Shown here piece after piece: positions 45,314-53,181 of a stretch of DNA of 53,181 nt (position 1 is the stretch's first letter; every line of letters begins with the position of its first letter). The stretch spans positions 1-53,181 of the forward strand of contig DAHXMJ010000050.1 of the NCBI GenBank assembly GCA_027365525.1, read 5' to 3'. The translations under genes and the position numbers were made by a program. The notes under the pieces were generated by a model. It searched no databases. It had not been told where the DNA came from and was given only the letters and a program-made list of their open reading frames with translations. This stretch comes from Acidithiobacillus sp. (GTDB lineage Bacteria; Pseudomonadota; Gammaproteobacteria; Acidithiobacillales; Acidithiobacillaceae).

Positions 45314-45971
45314 CGCACTGAAACAGATGGCTGCCGAGGCAGCAGTTGCCTACATTCGCCCGGGCATGGTCGTAGGAGTAGGAACCGGATCAACCAGCAA
45401 CCTGTTTATCGAAGCGCTTGCGAAGGCAAAAATTGCGGTAGAAGGATATGTTCCATCCAGTCTTGGAACTGCAGAGCGACTCCGGTCCCTTGGCCTGCCT
45501 GTGCTGGACCTGAATTTTACCGGCGACATTCCGGTTTACGTCGACGGTGCGGACGAAATTGATCCACATTTCCGGCTGATCAAGGGTGGCGGTGGTGCGC
45601 TGACAAGGGAAAAAATTGTGGCTAGCGCAGCCAGGCAGTTCATCTGCATTGCCGATTCCAGCAAAGACAAGCCCAGGCTGGGAGATTTTCCGCTGCCGGT
45701 GGAGGTCCTCCCTTTTGCCCGGAGCTTCGTGGCGCGGCAACTGGTCCGGCTGGGTGGAACCCCTACCCTACGGGGCAACTTCCAGACGGACAACGGGAAC
45801 GTCATCCTGGATGTCACAGGTATGGACCTTAGTGATCCGCTCAAAATGGAAGCCCTCATCAATACAATCCCGGGAGTCATTGACAACGGCATCTTTGCCT
45901 ACAGGAAGGCGGATATCGTTCTCCTTGGAAGCCCGGGAGGACTAGTCAAACGCAGCGCGGGCCAAGATTAG
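45303..45971 (+). CDS. rpiA: Ribose-5-phosphate isomerase A
   Basis: 222 residues. Signature stretches [34 protein letters not shown] and [13 protein letters not shown] carry the substrate loop, the catalytic aspartates and lysine. It interconverts ribose-5-phosphate and ribulose-5-phosphate in the pentose phosphate pathway and the Calvin cycle. ATG 45303 lies inside the end of the DJ-1 gene with AGGA eight bases upstream. pdxH follows nine bases after its stop. Confidence 0.96.
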   Translation: MDTSALKQMAAEAAVAYIRPGMVVGVGTGSTSNLFIEALAKAKIAVEGYVPSSLGTAERLRSLGLPVLDLNFTGDIPVYVDGADEIDPHFRLIKGGGGALTREKIVASAARQFICIADSSKDKPRLGDFPLPVEVLPFARSFVARQLVRLGGTPTLRGNFQTDNGNVILDVTGMDLSDPLKMEALINTIPGVIDNGIFAYRKADIVLLGSPGGLVKRSAGQD

Positions 45972-45980
45972 GCCTTCCGT

Positions 45981-46637
45981 ATGGAGGGGGAAATCGACCA
46001 CCGCTCTACCCGGCGGGATTACCGGCATGGCCAACTGCACCGAAAGGACCTTGATCCGGACCCGTGGCTGCAAATGGCCCGCTGGCTGCAGGACGCGAAA
46101 AATGCGGGAAATTTTGATCCCACAGCCATGGCGCTGGCGACAAGCAATGCCTCGGGGCATCCCAGTGTACGGTATGTCCTTCTCAAGCATTTTGATGGAC
46201 AGGGGATATGCTGGTACACCGACAGCCGCAGCAGAAAAGGCCAAGACCTGTCCGTCAACCCTCATGCAGCCGCAGCGTTTTACTGGCCGGAAAATGACCG
46301 GCAGCTTCGCTTGGAGGGAACGGTAGAGCTTCTTCCGGAGACCGATGCCGAATCGTACTTCCAGCAGCGCCCACAAGGCAGCCGTCTTGCTGCAGCAGCC
46401 TCTGTCCAGAGCCGGGAAATCCCGGACCGGAAAAGCCTTGAAGAAAGAGTAACCGGCCTTGCCAAAAAATATTCCGGTCGATCGATTCCCAAAGATCCCG
46501 CCTGGCGGGGCTACCGGCTGCTCCCAGAACGGTTCGAATTCTGGCAGGGCCGCCCCGACCGCCTCCATGACCGGTTTCTCTACCAAAAAGCTTCAGATGA
46601 TGGCACATCGTGGAGCATCCATCGTCTGATGCCCTGA
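45981..46637 (+). CDS. pdxH: Pyridoxamine 5'-phosphate oxidase
   Basis: 218 residues, family length. FMN-binding text PSVRYVLLKHFDGQGICWYT and SRKGQDLSVNPHAAAAFYWP, and the C-terminal FEFWQGRPDRLHDRF signature, are intact. It oxidises pyridoxine or pyridoxamine 5'-phosphate to pyridoxal phosphate. Last gene of the DJ-1-rpiA-pdxH group; it converges with a small minus-strand gene 22 bp away. Confidence 0.96.
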   Translation: MEGEIDHRSTRRDYRHGQLHRKDLDPDPWLQMARWLQDAKNAGNFDPTAMALATSNASGHPSVRYVLLKHFDGQGICWYTDSRSRKGQDLSVNPHAAAAFYWPENDRQLRLEGTVELLPETDAESYFQQRPQGSRLAAAASVQSREIPDRKSLEERVTGLAKKYSGRSIPKDPAWRGYRLLPERFEFWQGRPDRLHDRFLYQKASDDGTSWSIHRLMP

Positions 46638-46659
46638 TAACGGCACGTAACCCCCGTTT

Positions 46660-46965
46660 TCAGAATATTTCCAGCCGCGCTTCGCTGTCCATCACGACCA
46701 GCCGGTAAATCCGTTCCCCAAGCTGGACATGGGCAGTTTGGGGAACGCCAATTCGAATGGCATTCCCTCCCGCCGCACTCAGGCCAAGAGGCTGGAAATG
46801 GTCCTGACTGATCAGGTCTTCCAGCAGCGCTCCCAGATCTTCTGGGACAACCGTACCGGTATTGTCAACGAGACGGCATGGTTTTCCACGCCGGGTAAAG
46901 CCGCTGACAATACGAGCATGGGGAGAAACCGGTGGCATTGCTTCTGACCCGCCGTCCGGAGACAT
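46660..46965 (-). CDS. Small protein of unknown function downstream of leuD
   Basis: 101 residues from ATG 46965, five bases after the leuD stop. Text such as PCRLVDNTGTVVPEDLGALL and YRLVVMDSEARLEIF suggests a small beta-rich soluble protein. It has no signal peptide or membrane helix and only one cysteine. I do not recognise the family. leuB is usually the gene after leuD; it is not here. The tight spacing supports co-expression with leuCD. Confidence 0.6.
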   Translation of the reverse strand: MSPDGGSEAMPPVSPHARIVSGFTRRGKPCRLVDNTGTVVPEDLGALLEDLISQDHFQPLGLSAAGGNAIRIGVPQTAHVQLGERIYRLVVMDSEARLEIF

Positions 46966-46970
46966 GGATG

Positions 46971-47597
46971 TTATGTCTCACGGAAAAGCCAGGGCATCTG
47001 GAGCCTGCGCCCGGCCTCATAGGCCCTGATATCTTCCTGGTACTGCAGCGTCACCTGGATATCATCCAAGCCGTGGAGAAGCTTGTGTTTCACGGATGGA
47101 TCCATATGAAAAGGGTACACCTGGCCATCGCCGGTGCGCAGGATCTGTTCCGCAAGGTCTATCCGGGCAGAAAGTCCCTTCATGGCAGCGGTTTTTCTAA
47201 AAAGCCCTTCAACATCAGCTTCATATAGGGAAACCAGCAGAATTCCATTCTGCACGCAGTTGTTCGCAAAAATCTCTGCAAAACCTGGAGCGACAATGGC
47301 ACGGATTCCATAGTCTGCCAGAGCCCATGGCGCATGTTCACGGCTTGAGCCACAACCGAAATTCTCCCGCGTCAGCAGAATCCTGCCATTCCTGTAAGGA
47401 TCCTGGTTCAGGATAAAACCAGGATTGGGAACCATATGACTTTCCTGTTCCCGATAGCGCCAGTCATAAAAAAGGTACTGCCCCAGTCCCTGGCGGCTGA
47501 GAGTTTTCAGAAACTGCTTCGGGATAATCGCATCCGTATCCACATTTGCACGATCCAGCGGGACTAGTACCGATTCGACCACCGTGAATGCTTCCAT
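46971..47597 (-). CDS. leuD: 3-isopropylmalate dehydratase small subunit
   Basis: 208 residues. The swivel domain starts with [20 protein letters not shown] and contains [15 protein letters not shown], the substrate-recognition loop of LeuD. With LeuC it isomerises 2- and 3-isopropylmalate in leucine synthesis. ATG 47597 has GGAG eight bases upstream. It is 145 bp behind leuC, a larger gap than usual, which holds an interrupted inverted repeat. Confidence 0.96.
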   Translation of the reverse strand: MEAFTVVESVLVPLDRANVDTDAIIPKQFLKTLSRQGLGQYLFYDWRYREQESHMVPNPGFILNQDPYRNGRILLTRENFGCGSSREHAPWALADYGIRAIVAPGFAEIFANNCVQNGILLVSLYEADVEGLFRKTAAMKGLSARIDLAEQILRTGDGQVYPFHMDPSVKHKLLHGLDDIQVTLQYQEDIRAYEAGRRLQMPWLFRET

Positions 47598-47612
47598 TCA
47601 TTCCTCTCCATA

Positions 47613-47645
47613 CCCCAGTGGAGCAAATTTTTTGCCCGTGTGGGG
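47613..47645. repeat. Interrupted inverted repeat in the leuC-leuD gap
   Basis: CCCCA...TGGGG outer arms and GCAAA...TTTGC inner arms around a TTT centre, with a five-by-five mismatched internal loop. Possible mRNA structure controlling leuD; too irregular to be sure. Confidence 0.35.
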
Positions 47646-47742
47646 ACAGCCATTCCATCTGCTATATCCACTGAAGGCAGCCCCTGAGGAGGCTCTAGCC
47701 AGCACTGTCTTCCTAGTCACCGGGATGTGTGGCCGCGCAAGC

Positions 47743-49149
47743 CTATTTCCAGTTGCGGACATCCACAAAATGTCCGGCAATGGCGGCGGCAGCAGCCATT
47801 GCCGGGCTCACCAGATGCGTGCGTCCGCCAGTTCCCTGACGTCCTTCAAAATTGCGGTTTGAGGTTGCAGCACAGCGCTCACCAGGTTCCAGTCTATCTG
47901 CATTCATGGCAAGGCACATGGAACAGCCTGGTTCTCGCCACTCAAAACCCGCCTGACGGAAAATTTCATCCAGCCCTTCCTTTTCTGCCTGGGCCTTGAC
48001 AAGACCAGACCCTGGAACTACCAGTACGGAACGAACAGAATCCGCCTTGCGCCCATTACGGGCAATCCGGGCAGCCTCCCGCAGGTCCTCGATGCGTGCA
48101 TTGGTACATGAGCCAATGAAAACCCGGTCAACCGCAATGTCCATAATAGGCATGCCTGGCGTTAAGTCCATATAGCGCTGCGCATTTTCCCACGCCTGCC
48201 TGCGTACGGCATCTGGCGCCGTTTTGGGGTCAGGAACACACCCCTCTATCGCGGTCACCATTTCCGGACTGGTTCCCCAAGTAACCTGGGGAGATATCTG
48301 GTTTCCTGACAGGTGGACATCCCGGTCAAAAACAGCGTCATCATCGCTATGCAGAGTCCTCCAGGCGCTTACAGCACGTCCCCAGTAAACGGAATCAGGC
48401 GCAAAAGGACGATCACGCAGGTACTCGACCGTTTGGTCATCCACGGCCACCATGCCCGAGCGCGCTCCTGCCTCAATAGCCATGTTGCAGAGCGTCATTC
48501 GCCCTTCAATACTGAGGTTCTGGACTACCGGGCCTGAAAATTCAATGGCGTACCCTGTACCCCCCGCCGTACCGATCCTCCCGATAATGGCCAGCACCAG
48601 ATCCTTGGCCCCAACCCCCGGAAACAGTTCTCCATCGATCCATACGCGCATGCTTTTGGACTTGCGTGCCCAGAGACACTGGGTAGCCAGAACATGCTCC
48701 ACTTCCGTGGTTCCAATGCCAAAGGCCAGTGCACCAAGGGCACCATGAGTCGCAGTATGGGAATCCCCGCAGACCACGGTCATACCTGGCAACGTGAGCC
48801 CCTGTTCCGGGGCAATGACATGGACAATTCCCTGGCGCGGATCCATCATGCCAAATTCTTCAATCCCAAAATCGGCACAGTTCCGGTCCAGGGTTTCCAC
48901 CTGGAGGCGTGATGTAGGATCGCTTATGCCTGCACTACGGTCCGTAGTGGGCACGTTGTGATCGGCCGTCGCAATATTCGCGTCTCTCCGCCAGACTTTT
49001 CTCCCGGCATTCCGGAGGCCAGAAAATGCCTGTGGGCTGGTCACCTCATGCAGCAGGTGCCGGTCGATATACAGAAGGGTGCGGCCATCCCGTTCTGCAA
49101 ACACCTTGTGCTGCATCCACAATTTGTCATAAAGCGTCTGTCCGGCCAT
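47743..49149 (-). CDS. leuC: 3-isopropylmalate dehydratase large subunit
   Basis: 468 residues, aconitase superfamily. The [4Fe-4S] cysteines are in [10 protein letters not shown] and [11 protein letters not shown]; the N-terminal [11 protein letters not shown] and [12 protein letters not shown] are typical. The start is ATG 49149, with CGAGG nine bases upstream; a TTG nine bases earlier is in frame but has no site. A weak promoter may lie at 49195-49222. It is divergent from pmbA. Confidence 0.95.
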   Translation of the reverse strand: MAGQTLYDKLWMQHKVFAERDGRTLLYIDRHLLHEVTSPQAFSGLRNAGRKVWRRDANIATADHNVPTTDRSAGISDPTSRLQVETLDRNCADFGIEEFGMMDPRQGIVHVIAPEQGLTLPGMTVVCGDSHTATHGALGALAFGIGTTEVEHVLATQCLWARKSKSMRVWIDGELFPGVGAKDLVLAIIGRIGTAGGTGYAIEFSGPVVQNLSIEGRMTLCNMAIEAGARSGMVAVDDQTVEYLRDRPFAPDSVYWGRAVSAWRTLHSDDDAVFDRDVHLSGNQISPQVTWGTSPEMVTAIEGCVPDPKTAPDAVRRQAWENAQRYMDLTPGMPIMDIAVDRVFIGSCTNARIEDLREAARIARNGRKADSVRSVLVVPGSGLVKAQAEKEGLDEIFRQAGFEWREPGCSMCLAMNADRLEPGERCAATSNRNFEGRQGTGGRTHLVSPAMAAAAAIAGHFVDVRNWK

Positions 49150-49194
49150 TGCTGCCAACCTCGGCGTCCAGGGAGATCAATCCGGTAGCAGAAG

Positions 49195-49222
49195 TGTATA
49201 CCGCCCGGCAAGAATGCTTCAA
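49195..49222 (-). promoter_or_regulatory. Possible leuC promoter
   Basis: On the minus strand TTGAAG (-35) and TATACA (-10) with a 16-bp spacer, about 45 bases before the leuC start. Confidence 0.3.
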
Positions 49223-49273
49223 TGTGCCACGATGGAACCTCCGCGCTTTCCATAGGCCGTCCCGAACGTTTAA

Positions 49274-49290
49274 GATGTTCTGAGAACATC
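49274..49290. promoter_or_regulatory. Perfect 17-bp palindrome, candidate operator
   Basis: GATGTTCT, a central G, then AGAACATC. It stands 17 bases before the pmbA start and upstream of the possible leuC promoter in a 158-bp divergent region, so a regulator bound here could act on either gene. Confidence 0.5.
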
Positions 49291-49307
49291 CCGGATGAGA
49301 GTTTTCC

Positions 49308-50651
49308 ATGAGCGCATCTGCCCCCGAAAGCAGTCCTGGCGAGTTTCTTGCCGACCTGGTCCAGCGTACCCTCGAAATTGCCAAGAGGCAGGGAGCCAAC
49401 TCGGCGGAAGCCTCCGCCAGCAGTGGCCAGGGGCTATCCCTGACTGTCCGGCTGGGCGAGGTGGAATCCGTAGAACATCACCAGGATAAGGGGCTTGGCA
49501 TCACAGTTTTCGTGGGGCAGGCAAAAGGAAGCGCCTCTACCTCCGACTTCTCCGAACATGCTCTGGTGGAAACTGTCAGGGCAGCCATCGCCATTGCCCG
49601 CCATACCTCGGCAGACCCTTTTGCCGGGCTTGCCGATCCGGAACTCCTGGCACGTGATTTTCCGGATCTGGATCTGTACCACCCTTGGGGAATAGATGCA
49701 GATGGAGCCGCAGAACTGGCCCGGCGCTGTGAGGCTGCAGCACGCGGACATGACCCCCGGATCTGCAATTCGGAAGGTGCCAGCCTCGGCACCGGCGAAG
49801 GCATCTCGGTGTATGGCAACACCCTTGGCTTCCTCGGAACAAGCCGTGGCTCGCGCCACAGCATTTCCTGCTCGGTTCTCGCCGGAAACCAGGATGGCAT
49901 GCAGCGGGATTACTGGTTTGATGTCGCCCGTTCCGCATCCGACCTGTCCAGTCCTGAGCAAATCGGGATCACCAGCGCGGAACGCGCGGTGCGCCGCCTT
50001 GGAAGCCGGAAGATCAGCACCTGCGTGGCACCGGTGCTTTTTGAAAACCAGGCCGCCTCCAGCCTCCTCGGACATCTGGCCCAAGCCATCAGCGGCGGGC
50101 ACCTCTACCGGAAAACCTCTTTCCTGCTGGACAGCCTTGGAAAACAGCTATTCCCCAAGACCATACGGATCTACGAAGAACCCATGCGCCTGCGCGGACT
50201 TGGGAGCTGCAGTTTTGATGGCGATGGGGTAGCAACAAGAAACCGGGACATCGTAGAGAGTGGTATCCTCCAAGGCTACATCCTAGATAGCTACAGCGCA
50301 CGCAAACTGGGCATGCACAGCACGGGGAATGCCGGAGGAGCCCACAATCTTACCCTTGCTCCGGGCAGACGGGACCTTGATGCAATGGTACGCAACATGG
50401 GACGAGGCCTTTTTGTGACTGAACTTATAGGTTTTGGAGTCAACACGGTTACCGGGGACTATTCCAGGGGAGCGGCAGGGTTCTGGGTTGAAAATGGCCA
50501 GATCCAGTATCCCGTAGAGGAAATCACCATTGCTGGGGATCTCCAGAACATGTTTCTTGGCATTGCTGAGGTTGGGAGCGATCTGCTTGTGCATGGCAAT
50601 ACCAGCAGCCCTTCCATCCTCATTGAGAGCATGACCATCGCCGGCAACTGA
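49308..50651 (+). CDS. pmbA: Metalloprotease-like protein PmbA/TldE
   Basis: 447 residues, normal PmbA size. Family stretches GITVFVGQAKGSASTSDFS, ILQGYILDSYSARKLGM and the C-terminal MFLGIAEVGSDL are intact. With TldD it forms a heteromeric protease that matures small peptides and degrades CcdA-type antitoxins; PmbA/TldE is the subunit without the metal-binding HExxxH, and none is seen here. ATG 49308 has GAGAG seven bases upstream. tldD is not in the window. Confidence 0.93.
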   Translation: MSASAPESSPGEFLADLVQRTLEIAKRQGANSAEASASSGQGLSLTVRLGEVESVEHHQDKGLGITVFVGQAKGSASTSDFSEHALVETVRAAIAIARHTSADPFAGLADPELLARDFPDLDLYHPWGIDADGAAELARRCEAAARGHDPRICNSEGASLGTGEGISVYGNTLGFLGTSRGSRHSISCSVLAGNQDGMQRDYWFDVARSASDLSSPEQIGITSAERAVRRLGSRKISTCVAPVLFENQAASSLLGHLAQAISGGHLYRKTSFLLDSLGKQLFPKTIRIYEEPMRLRGLGSCSFDGDGVATRNRDIVESGILQGYILDSYSARKLGMHSTGNAGGAHNLTLAPGRRDLDAMVRNMGRGLFVTELIGFGVNTVTGDYSRGAAGFWVENGQIQYPVEEITIAGDLQNMFLGIAEVGSDLLVHGNTSSPSILIESMTIAGN

Positions 50652-50712
50652 ATGTTGGCGCATACCTGCCATGAGGCATCCATAGTGGTGCCGAATACCT
50701 GCCTAGAGTATC

Positions 50713-51081
50713 TCAGATCTTTTGCGAAGGGGCAGTGCCAGATTCTTCTTCCGGTTTCCCGGTCCGGATATTCCAGAGAGAGATGGGTGCAGAAATCCAG
50801 ATCTTCCCGTCCCCCATTTCCCCGGTACGCGCTGTCCTGCCCAGAATCTCAAGCACCTCTGCAAGCCTGTCTGCTTCTATAACTGTCTCCAGCTGTACCT
50901 TTGGATGGCTTCTAGACTGGTACCATACGCCGCTACGAAGCGTAGAGTATCCCAGCTGCTGCCCTCTTCCATCAACATCGGTAATGGTTATTCCTATCAG
51001 ACCGGCATCCAGAAGAGCATCGCACACCGTGTCCACCCTGTAGGGCCGCACAATGGCTGTTACCTTGATCCATTCTGTCAT
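50713..51081 (-). CDS. Atypical PII-family signal protein
   Basis: 122 residues of the PII fold, starting MTEWIKVTAIVRPYRVD. The signature RTGEMGDGKIWIS and Gln42 and Lys61 (Gln39 and Lys58 of E. coli GlnK, 2-oxoglutarate contacts) are kept, as is Tyr54, the counterpart of Tyr51. The T-loop apex differs: Tyr46 becomes Arg49, and Arg47, which GlnK inserts into the AmtB pore, becomes Ser50. The loop also has Trp53 and a basic stretch. It follows amtB on the same strand after a strong terminator, so it probably has its own promoter. Confidence 0.85.
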   Translation of the reverse strand: MTEWIKVTAIVRPYRVDTVCDALLDAGLIGITITDVDGRGQQLGYSTLRSGVWYQSRSHPKVQLETVIEADRLAEVLEILGRTARTGEMGDGKIWISAPISLWNIRTGKPEEESGTAPSQKI

Positions 51082-51259
51082 CAGGTTTCCCCTGTCTGTT
51101 GCCGGGCAGCCACCTGTCCAGCCTCGCAATCCCCTTTCCGTATCGTGTATCAGGATAGCACCCCTAGCGGACCCCCTGTGTCCGGAATGGAGGAAAATAC
51201 AAAAACAGATGCCATCGCATCCCTTGGACAGATTGCAGGACCAGTCAGCGCCCTGCCAG

Positions 51260-51285
51260 AAAAAAGCGGCAGCCGAGGCTGCCGC
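51260..51285 (-). terminator. Intrinsic terminator of amtB
   Basis: GCGGCAGCC / GGCTGCCGC, a 9-bp perfect stem with a two-base centre, followed on the minus strand by six T (51265-51260). It lies 43 bases after the amtB stop, inside the 246-bp gap before the second PII gene; the rest of the gap shows no gene. Confidence 0.9.
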
Positions 51286-51327
51286 AACTGTCCACAACAA
51301 ACCAATCCAGTTTGTCCCCGGAATATG

Positions 51328-52632
51328 TCAGTCTCCGAGAACCGGATGGCGTTCTCCTTCACCATAAAAGGCGTAGGCTTCCTCTCCATGAACTGCGTCA
51401 TCACCAACGAGCAGCTCTTCCTCACTCATGCGCAGGGGCACCAGAAGACTGATCAGCTTCAGCAGGACGTATGTGACAATGACATTCAGGACAATAATGA
51501 AAGCTGCGCCAACCAGCTGGAGCCAGACCTGGTGCCAGTTGCCATCAATGGCACCTCCAGGGTTACTCAGGCCATAAGCCGCACAACCCGCCTTGGTTGC
51601 AAGGAGCCCAGTCATGATTCCGCCCAGAATCCCGGCTACAGCATGCGTATGGAACACACCGAGGGTGTCGTCCACTTTCCGGAAAGCCGCTGTCTTGCCC
51701 AGAATATTCATGCTGATCCATGGGATAATACCGGAAGCAAGGCCGATCGCCAGAGCACCGTAGCCATCAACAACGCCAGCCGCAGGAGTAATAGCGACAA
51801 GACCGGTAATCATTCCCTGAACGGCACCGATCACCGATGGTTTCCTGAAATACAGGATATCCATGATGGTCCAGGTAAGCACACTCATAGCTGTAGCAAC
51901 ATTGGTATTCAGCACAGCAACACCGGCATCCCGGCTTGCTGCGTAAGGGTCTCCCCCATTAAATCCATTCCACCCCAACCACAGGATCCCCGCCCCAACC
52001 AGCATGAGAAGCACGTTGTTGGGCTGAAAATTTTCCCTGTCCCGCGCCAGCCGTGGCCCGATTACTGCAGCTCCCACAAAACCGGCAACCCCCGCAGAAA
52101 GATGGATGACATATCCACCTGAGTAGTCAATAACCCCAAGCGTTGAAAGGAAACCACCACCCCAGAGACTGAATGCACCTACCGTATAGGAAAAGGTTAG
52201 CCATAAAGGCACAAAAAGCATCCAGGCCTTGAAACTCATACGTCCAAGAAAGGCCCCCGCCATAATAATCAAAGTGATCGCAGCAAAGACGAACTGGAAA
52301 TAGACCATGGTCGCCATGGGAAAGGCAGCCGTCGTATTGGAAGCAGGAATAAGCGCCTGGGTCAATTCATCTGCCATGCTGGCTATTGGATGGGGCATGC
52401 CAATAAAAGGAAACCATTCCTTGCCAAACCCCATGTTATAGGCCCAGAGCAGCCACGCTATAAGCACTGCCGCAAAAGCATAAAATGCCATAAAAGCCGA
52501 ATTTACGGCCCACTTTTTCTTGACAATACCCGCATAGAGGACTACCAGACCAGGGACGCTTTGCAGACCGACAACTGTAGCAGCAGTAAGCTGCCACGCA
52601 TTGTCGCCAGTATTAAGCCATGATACGGACAT
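51328..52632 (-). CDS. amtB: Ammonium transporter Amt
   Basis: 434 residues with eleven membrane helices. The pore residues are visible: the aspartate in [15 protein letters not shown], the first pore histidine in the same stretch, and the second in [14 protein letters not shown]. The cytoplasmic C-tail ([13 protein letters not shown]) is the part that contacts GlnK. It moves ammonium and is gated by GlnK. No cleaved signal peptide is obvious. It is 54 bp after glnK, the standard glnK-amtB pair. Confidence 0.96.
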   Translation of the reverse strand: MSVSWLNTGDNAWQLTAATVVGLQSVPGLVVLYAGIVKKKWAVNSAFMAFYAFAAVLIAWLLWAYNMGFGKEWFPFIGMPHPIASMADELTQALIPASNTTAAFPMATMVYFQFVFAAITLIIMAGAFLGRMSFKAWMLFVPLWLTFSYTVGAFSLWGGGFLSTLGVIDYSGGYVIHLSAGVAGFVGAAVIGPRLARDRENFQPNNVLLMLVGAGILWLGWNGFNGGDPYAASRDAGVAVLNTNVATAMSVLTWTIMDILYFRKPSVIGAVQGMITGLVAITPAAGVVDGYGALAIGLASGIIPWISMNILGKTAAFRKVDDTLGVFHTHAVAGILGGIMTGLLATKAGCAAYGLSNPGGAIDGNWHQVWLQLVGAAFIIVLNVIVTYVLLKLISLLVPLRMSEEELLVGDDAVHGEEAYAFYGEGERHPVLGD

Positions 52633-52686
52633 GAGGATTCTCCTTACAAACCCATAAAATCATTGATGGCACCAGATAGAAGAGCA

Positions 52687-53037
<351 letters not shown>

Positions 53038-53181
53038 TTAAACAGAAAATTCGGAATCTGGTACAATCTTCACATATCCAACCGGCAGGGCGCCAAAATC
53101 CGTACTGGTAACAGATCCTGTGGAAGCAAAGGGTACACCTACTGTCGGAAAACTGTAGGCACCAGCCTGCAGATAGAACTG
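53038..53181 (-). CDS. 3' end of a porin-like gene (partial, possibly truncated)
   Basis: 47 residues then TAA, entering from beyond the window. The text (QFYLQAGAYSFPTVGVPF, then FGALPVGYVKIVPDSEFSV) resembles OmpL-like beta-barrel porins (bbp2 type). In that family similar text is followed by a GKLPTLIGAEYTF-like segment and most of the barrel. Here it stops after SEFSV, 12 bases before the glnK start. So the gene may be a truncated remnant. The family likeness is from memory and needs a search. Confidence 0.45.
   Translation of the reverse strand, partial: QFYLQAGAYSFPTVGVPFASTGSVTSTDFGALPVGYVKIVPDSEFSV

Noticed and set aside
46535-46560. GGTTCGAATTC, like a tRNA T-arm
   Set aside because: It lies in the conserved C-terminal motif of pdxH and no acceptor or anticodon stem surrounds it.
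50722-52122. 466-codon plus-strand open frame opposite amtB and the second PII gene
   Set aside because: Antisense shadow crossing a strong minus-strand terminator; the text is cysteine-, proline- and histidine-rich without any fold pattern.

Overview
The window is a gene-dense stretch of a Gram-negative, G+C-rich (high fifties by eye) proteobacterial chromosome. LptF/LptG, SecB, HolC, CyaY, a lipoprotein and a porin fragment show an outer membrane and a gamma-type gene complement. A complete hopanoid tail-modification cluster, a cytochrome bo3 quinol oxidase operon with its own haem genes, a DsrE-family protein and an Amt/PII module suggest an aerobic, probably acid-tolerant chemolithotroph. 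An Acidithiobacillus-like lineage is my best guess, but it is inferred from gene content, not from a marker gene. I see no rRNA, tRNA, CRISPR array, insertion sequence or phage gene.

Layout. 1-11741 (minus strand): a compact hopanoid operon transcribed squalene synthase, shc(hpnF), hpnG, hpnA, hpnI, hpnJ, hpnK, hpnN, hpnL, with most neighbours overlapping. 11899-13332 (minus): secB-gpsA. 13610-18347 (plus): dsrE-like, apaH, recQ, cyaY, EVE-domain gene, a Grx2-like gene that appears frameshifted, and a small unknown gene. 18389-22706 (minus): dynamin-like GTPase and lptF-lptG. 22820-29381 (plus): pepA, holC, an unknown acidic helical protein, valS, nadC. 29447-30109 (minus): an orphan lipoprotein gene holding a perfect 15-bp inverted repeat. 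30317-36123 (plus): carA-carB-greA-uppP, with a terminator-like hairpin directly in front of carA. 36351-43704 (minus): cyoA-cyoB-cyoC-cyoD, a CtaA/COX15-like gene, cyoE and a YajR-like MFS gene. 43705-44518: the only long gene-poor stretch, holding a probable decayed gene, an intrinsic terminator and a very AT-rich block. 44519-46637 (plus): DJ-1/PfpI-like, rpiA, pdxH. 46660-49149 (minus): leuC-leuD-unknown. 49308-50651 (plus): pmbA. 50713-53181 (minus): porin fragment, glnK, amtB, and an atypical second PII gene.

How the genes work together. The hopanoid operon covers squalene formation, cyclisation, side-chain processing (HpnG), GlcNAc addition (HpnI), deacetylation (HpnK), cyclitol formation (HpnJ) and transport to the outer membrane (HpnN). 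This predicts bacteriohopanetetrol cyclitol ether, provided hpnH is encoded elsewhere. The cyo operon supplies a proton-pumping quinol oxidase and haem O. carAB, leuCD, nadC, pdxH and rpiA are central biosynthesis genes.

Most notable for follow-up: the split Grx2-like gene at 17317-18019, the CtaA-like gene inside the bo3 operon, the carA leader, the AT-rich block at 44221-44520, the second PII protein with an altered T-loop, and an apparently truncated porin next to glnK. Start codons are often TTG or GTG; where I chose one, the ribosome-binding site is given.
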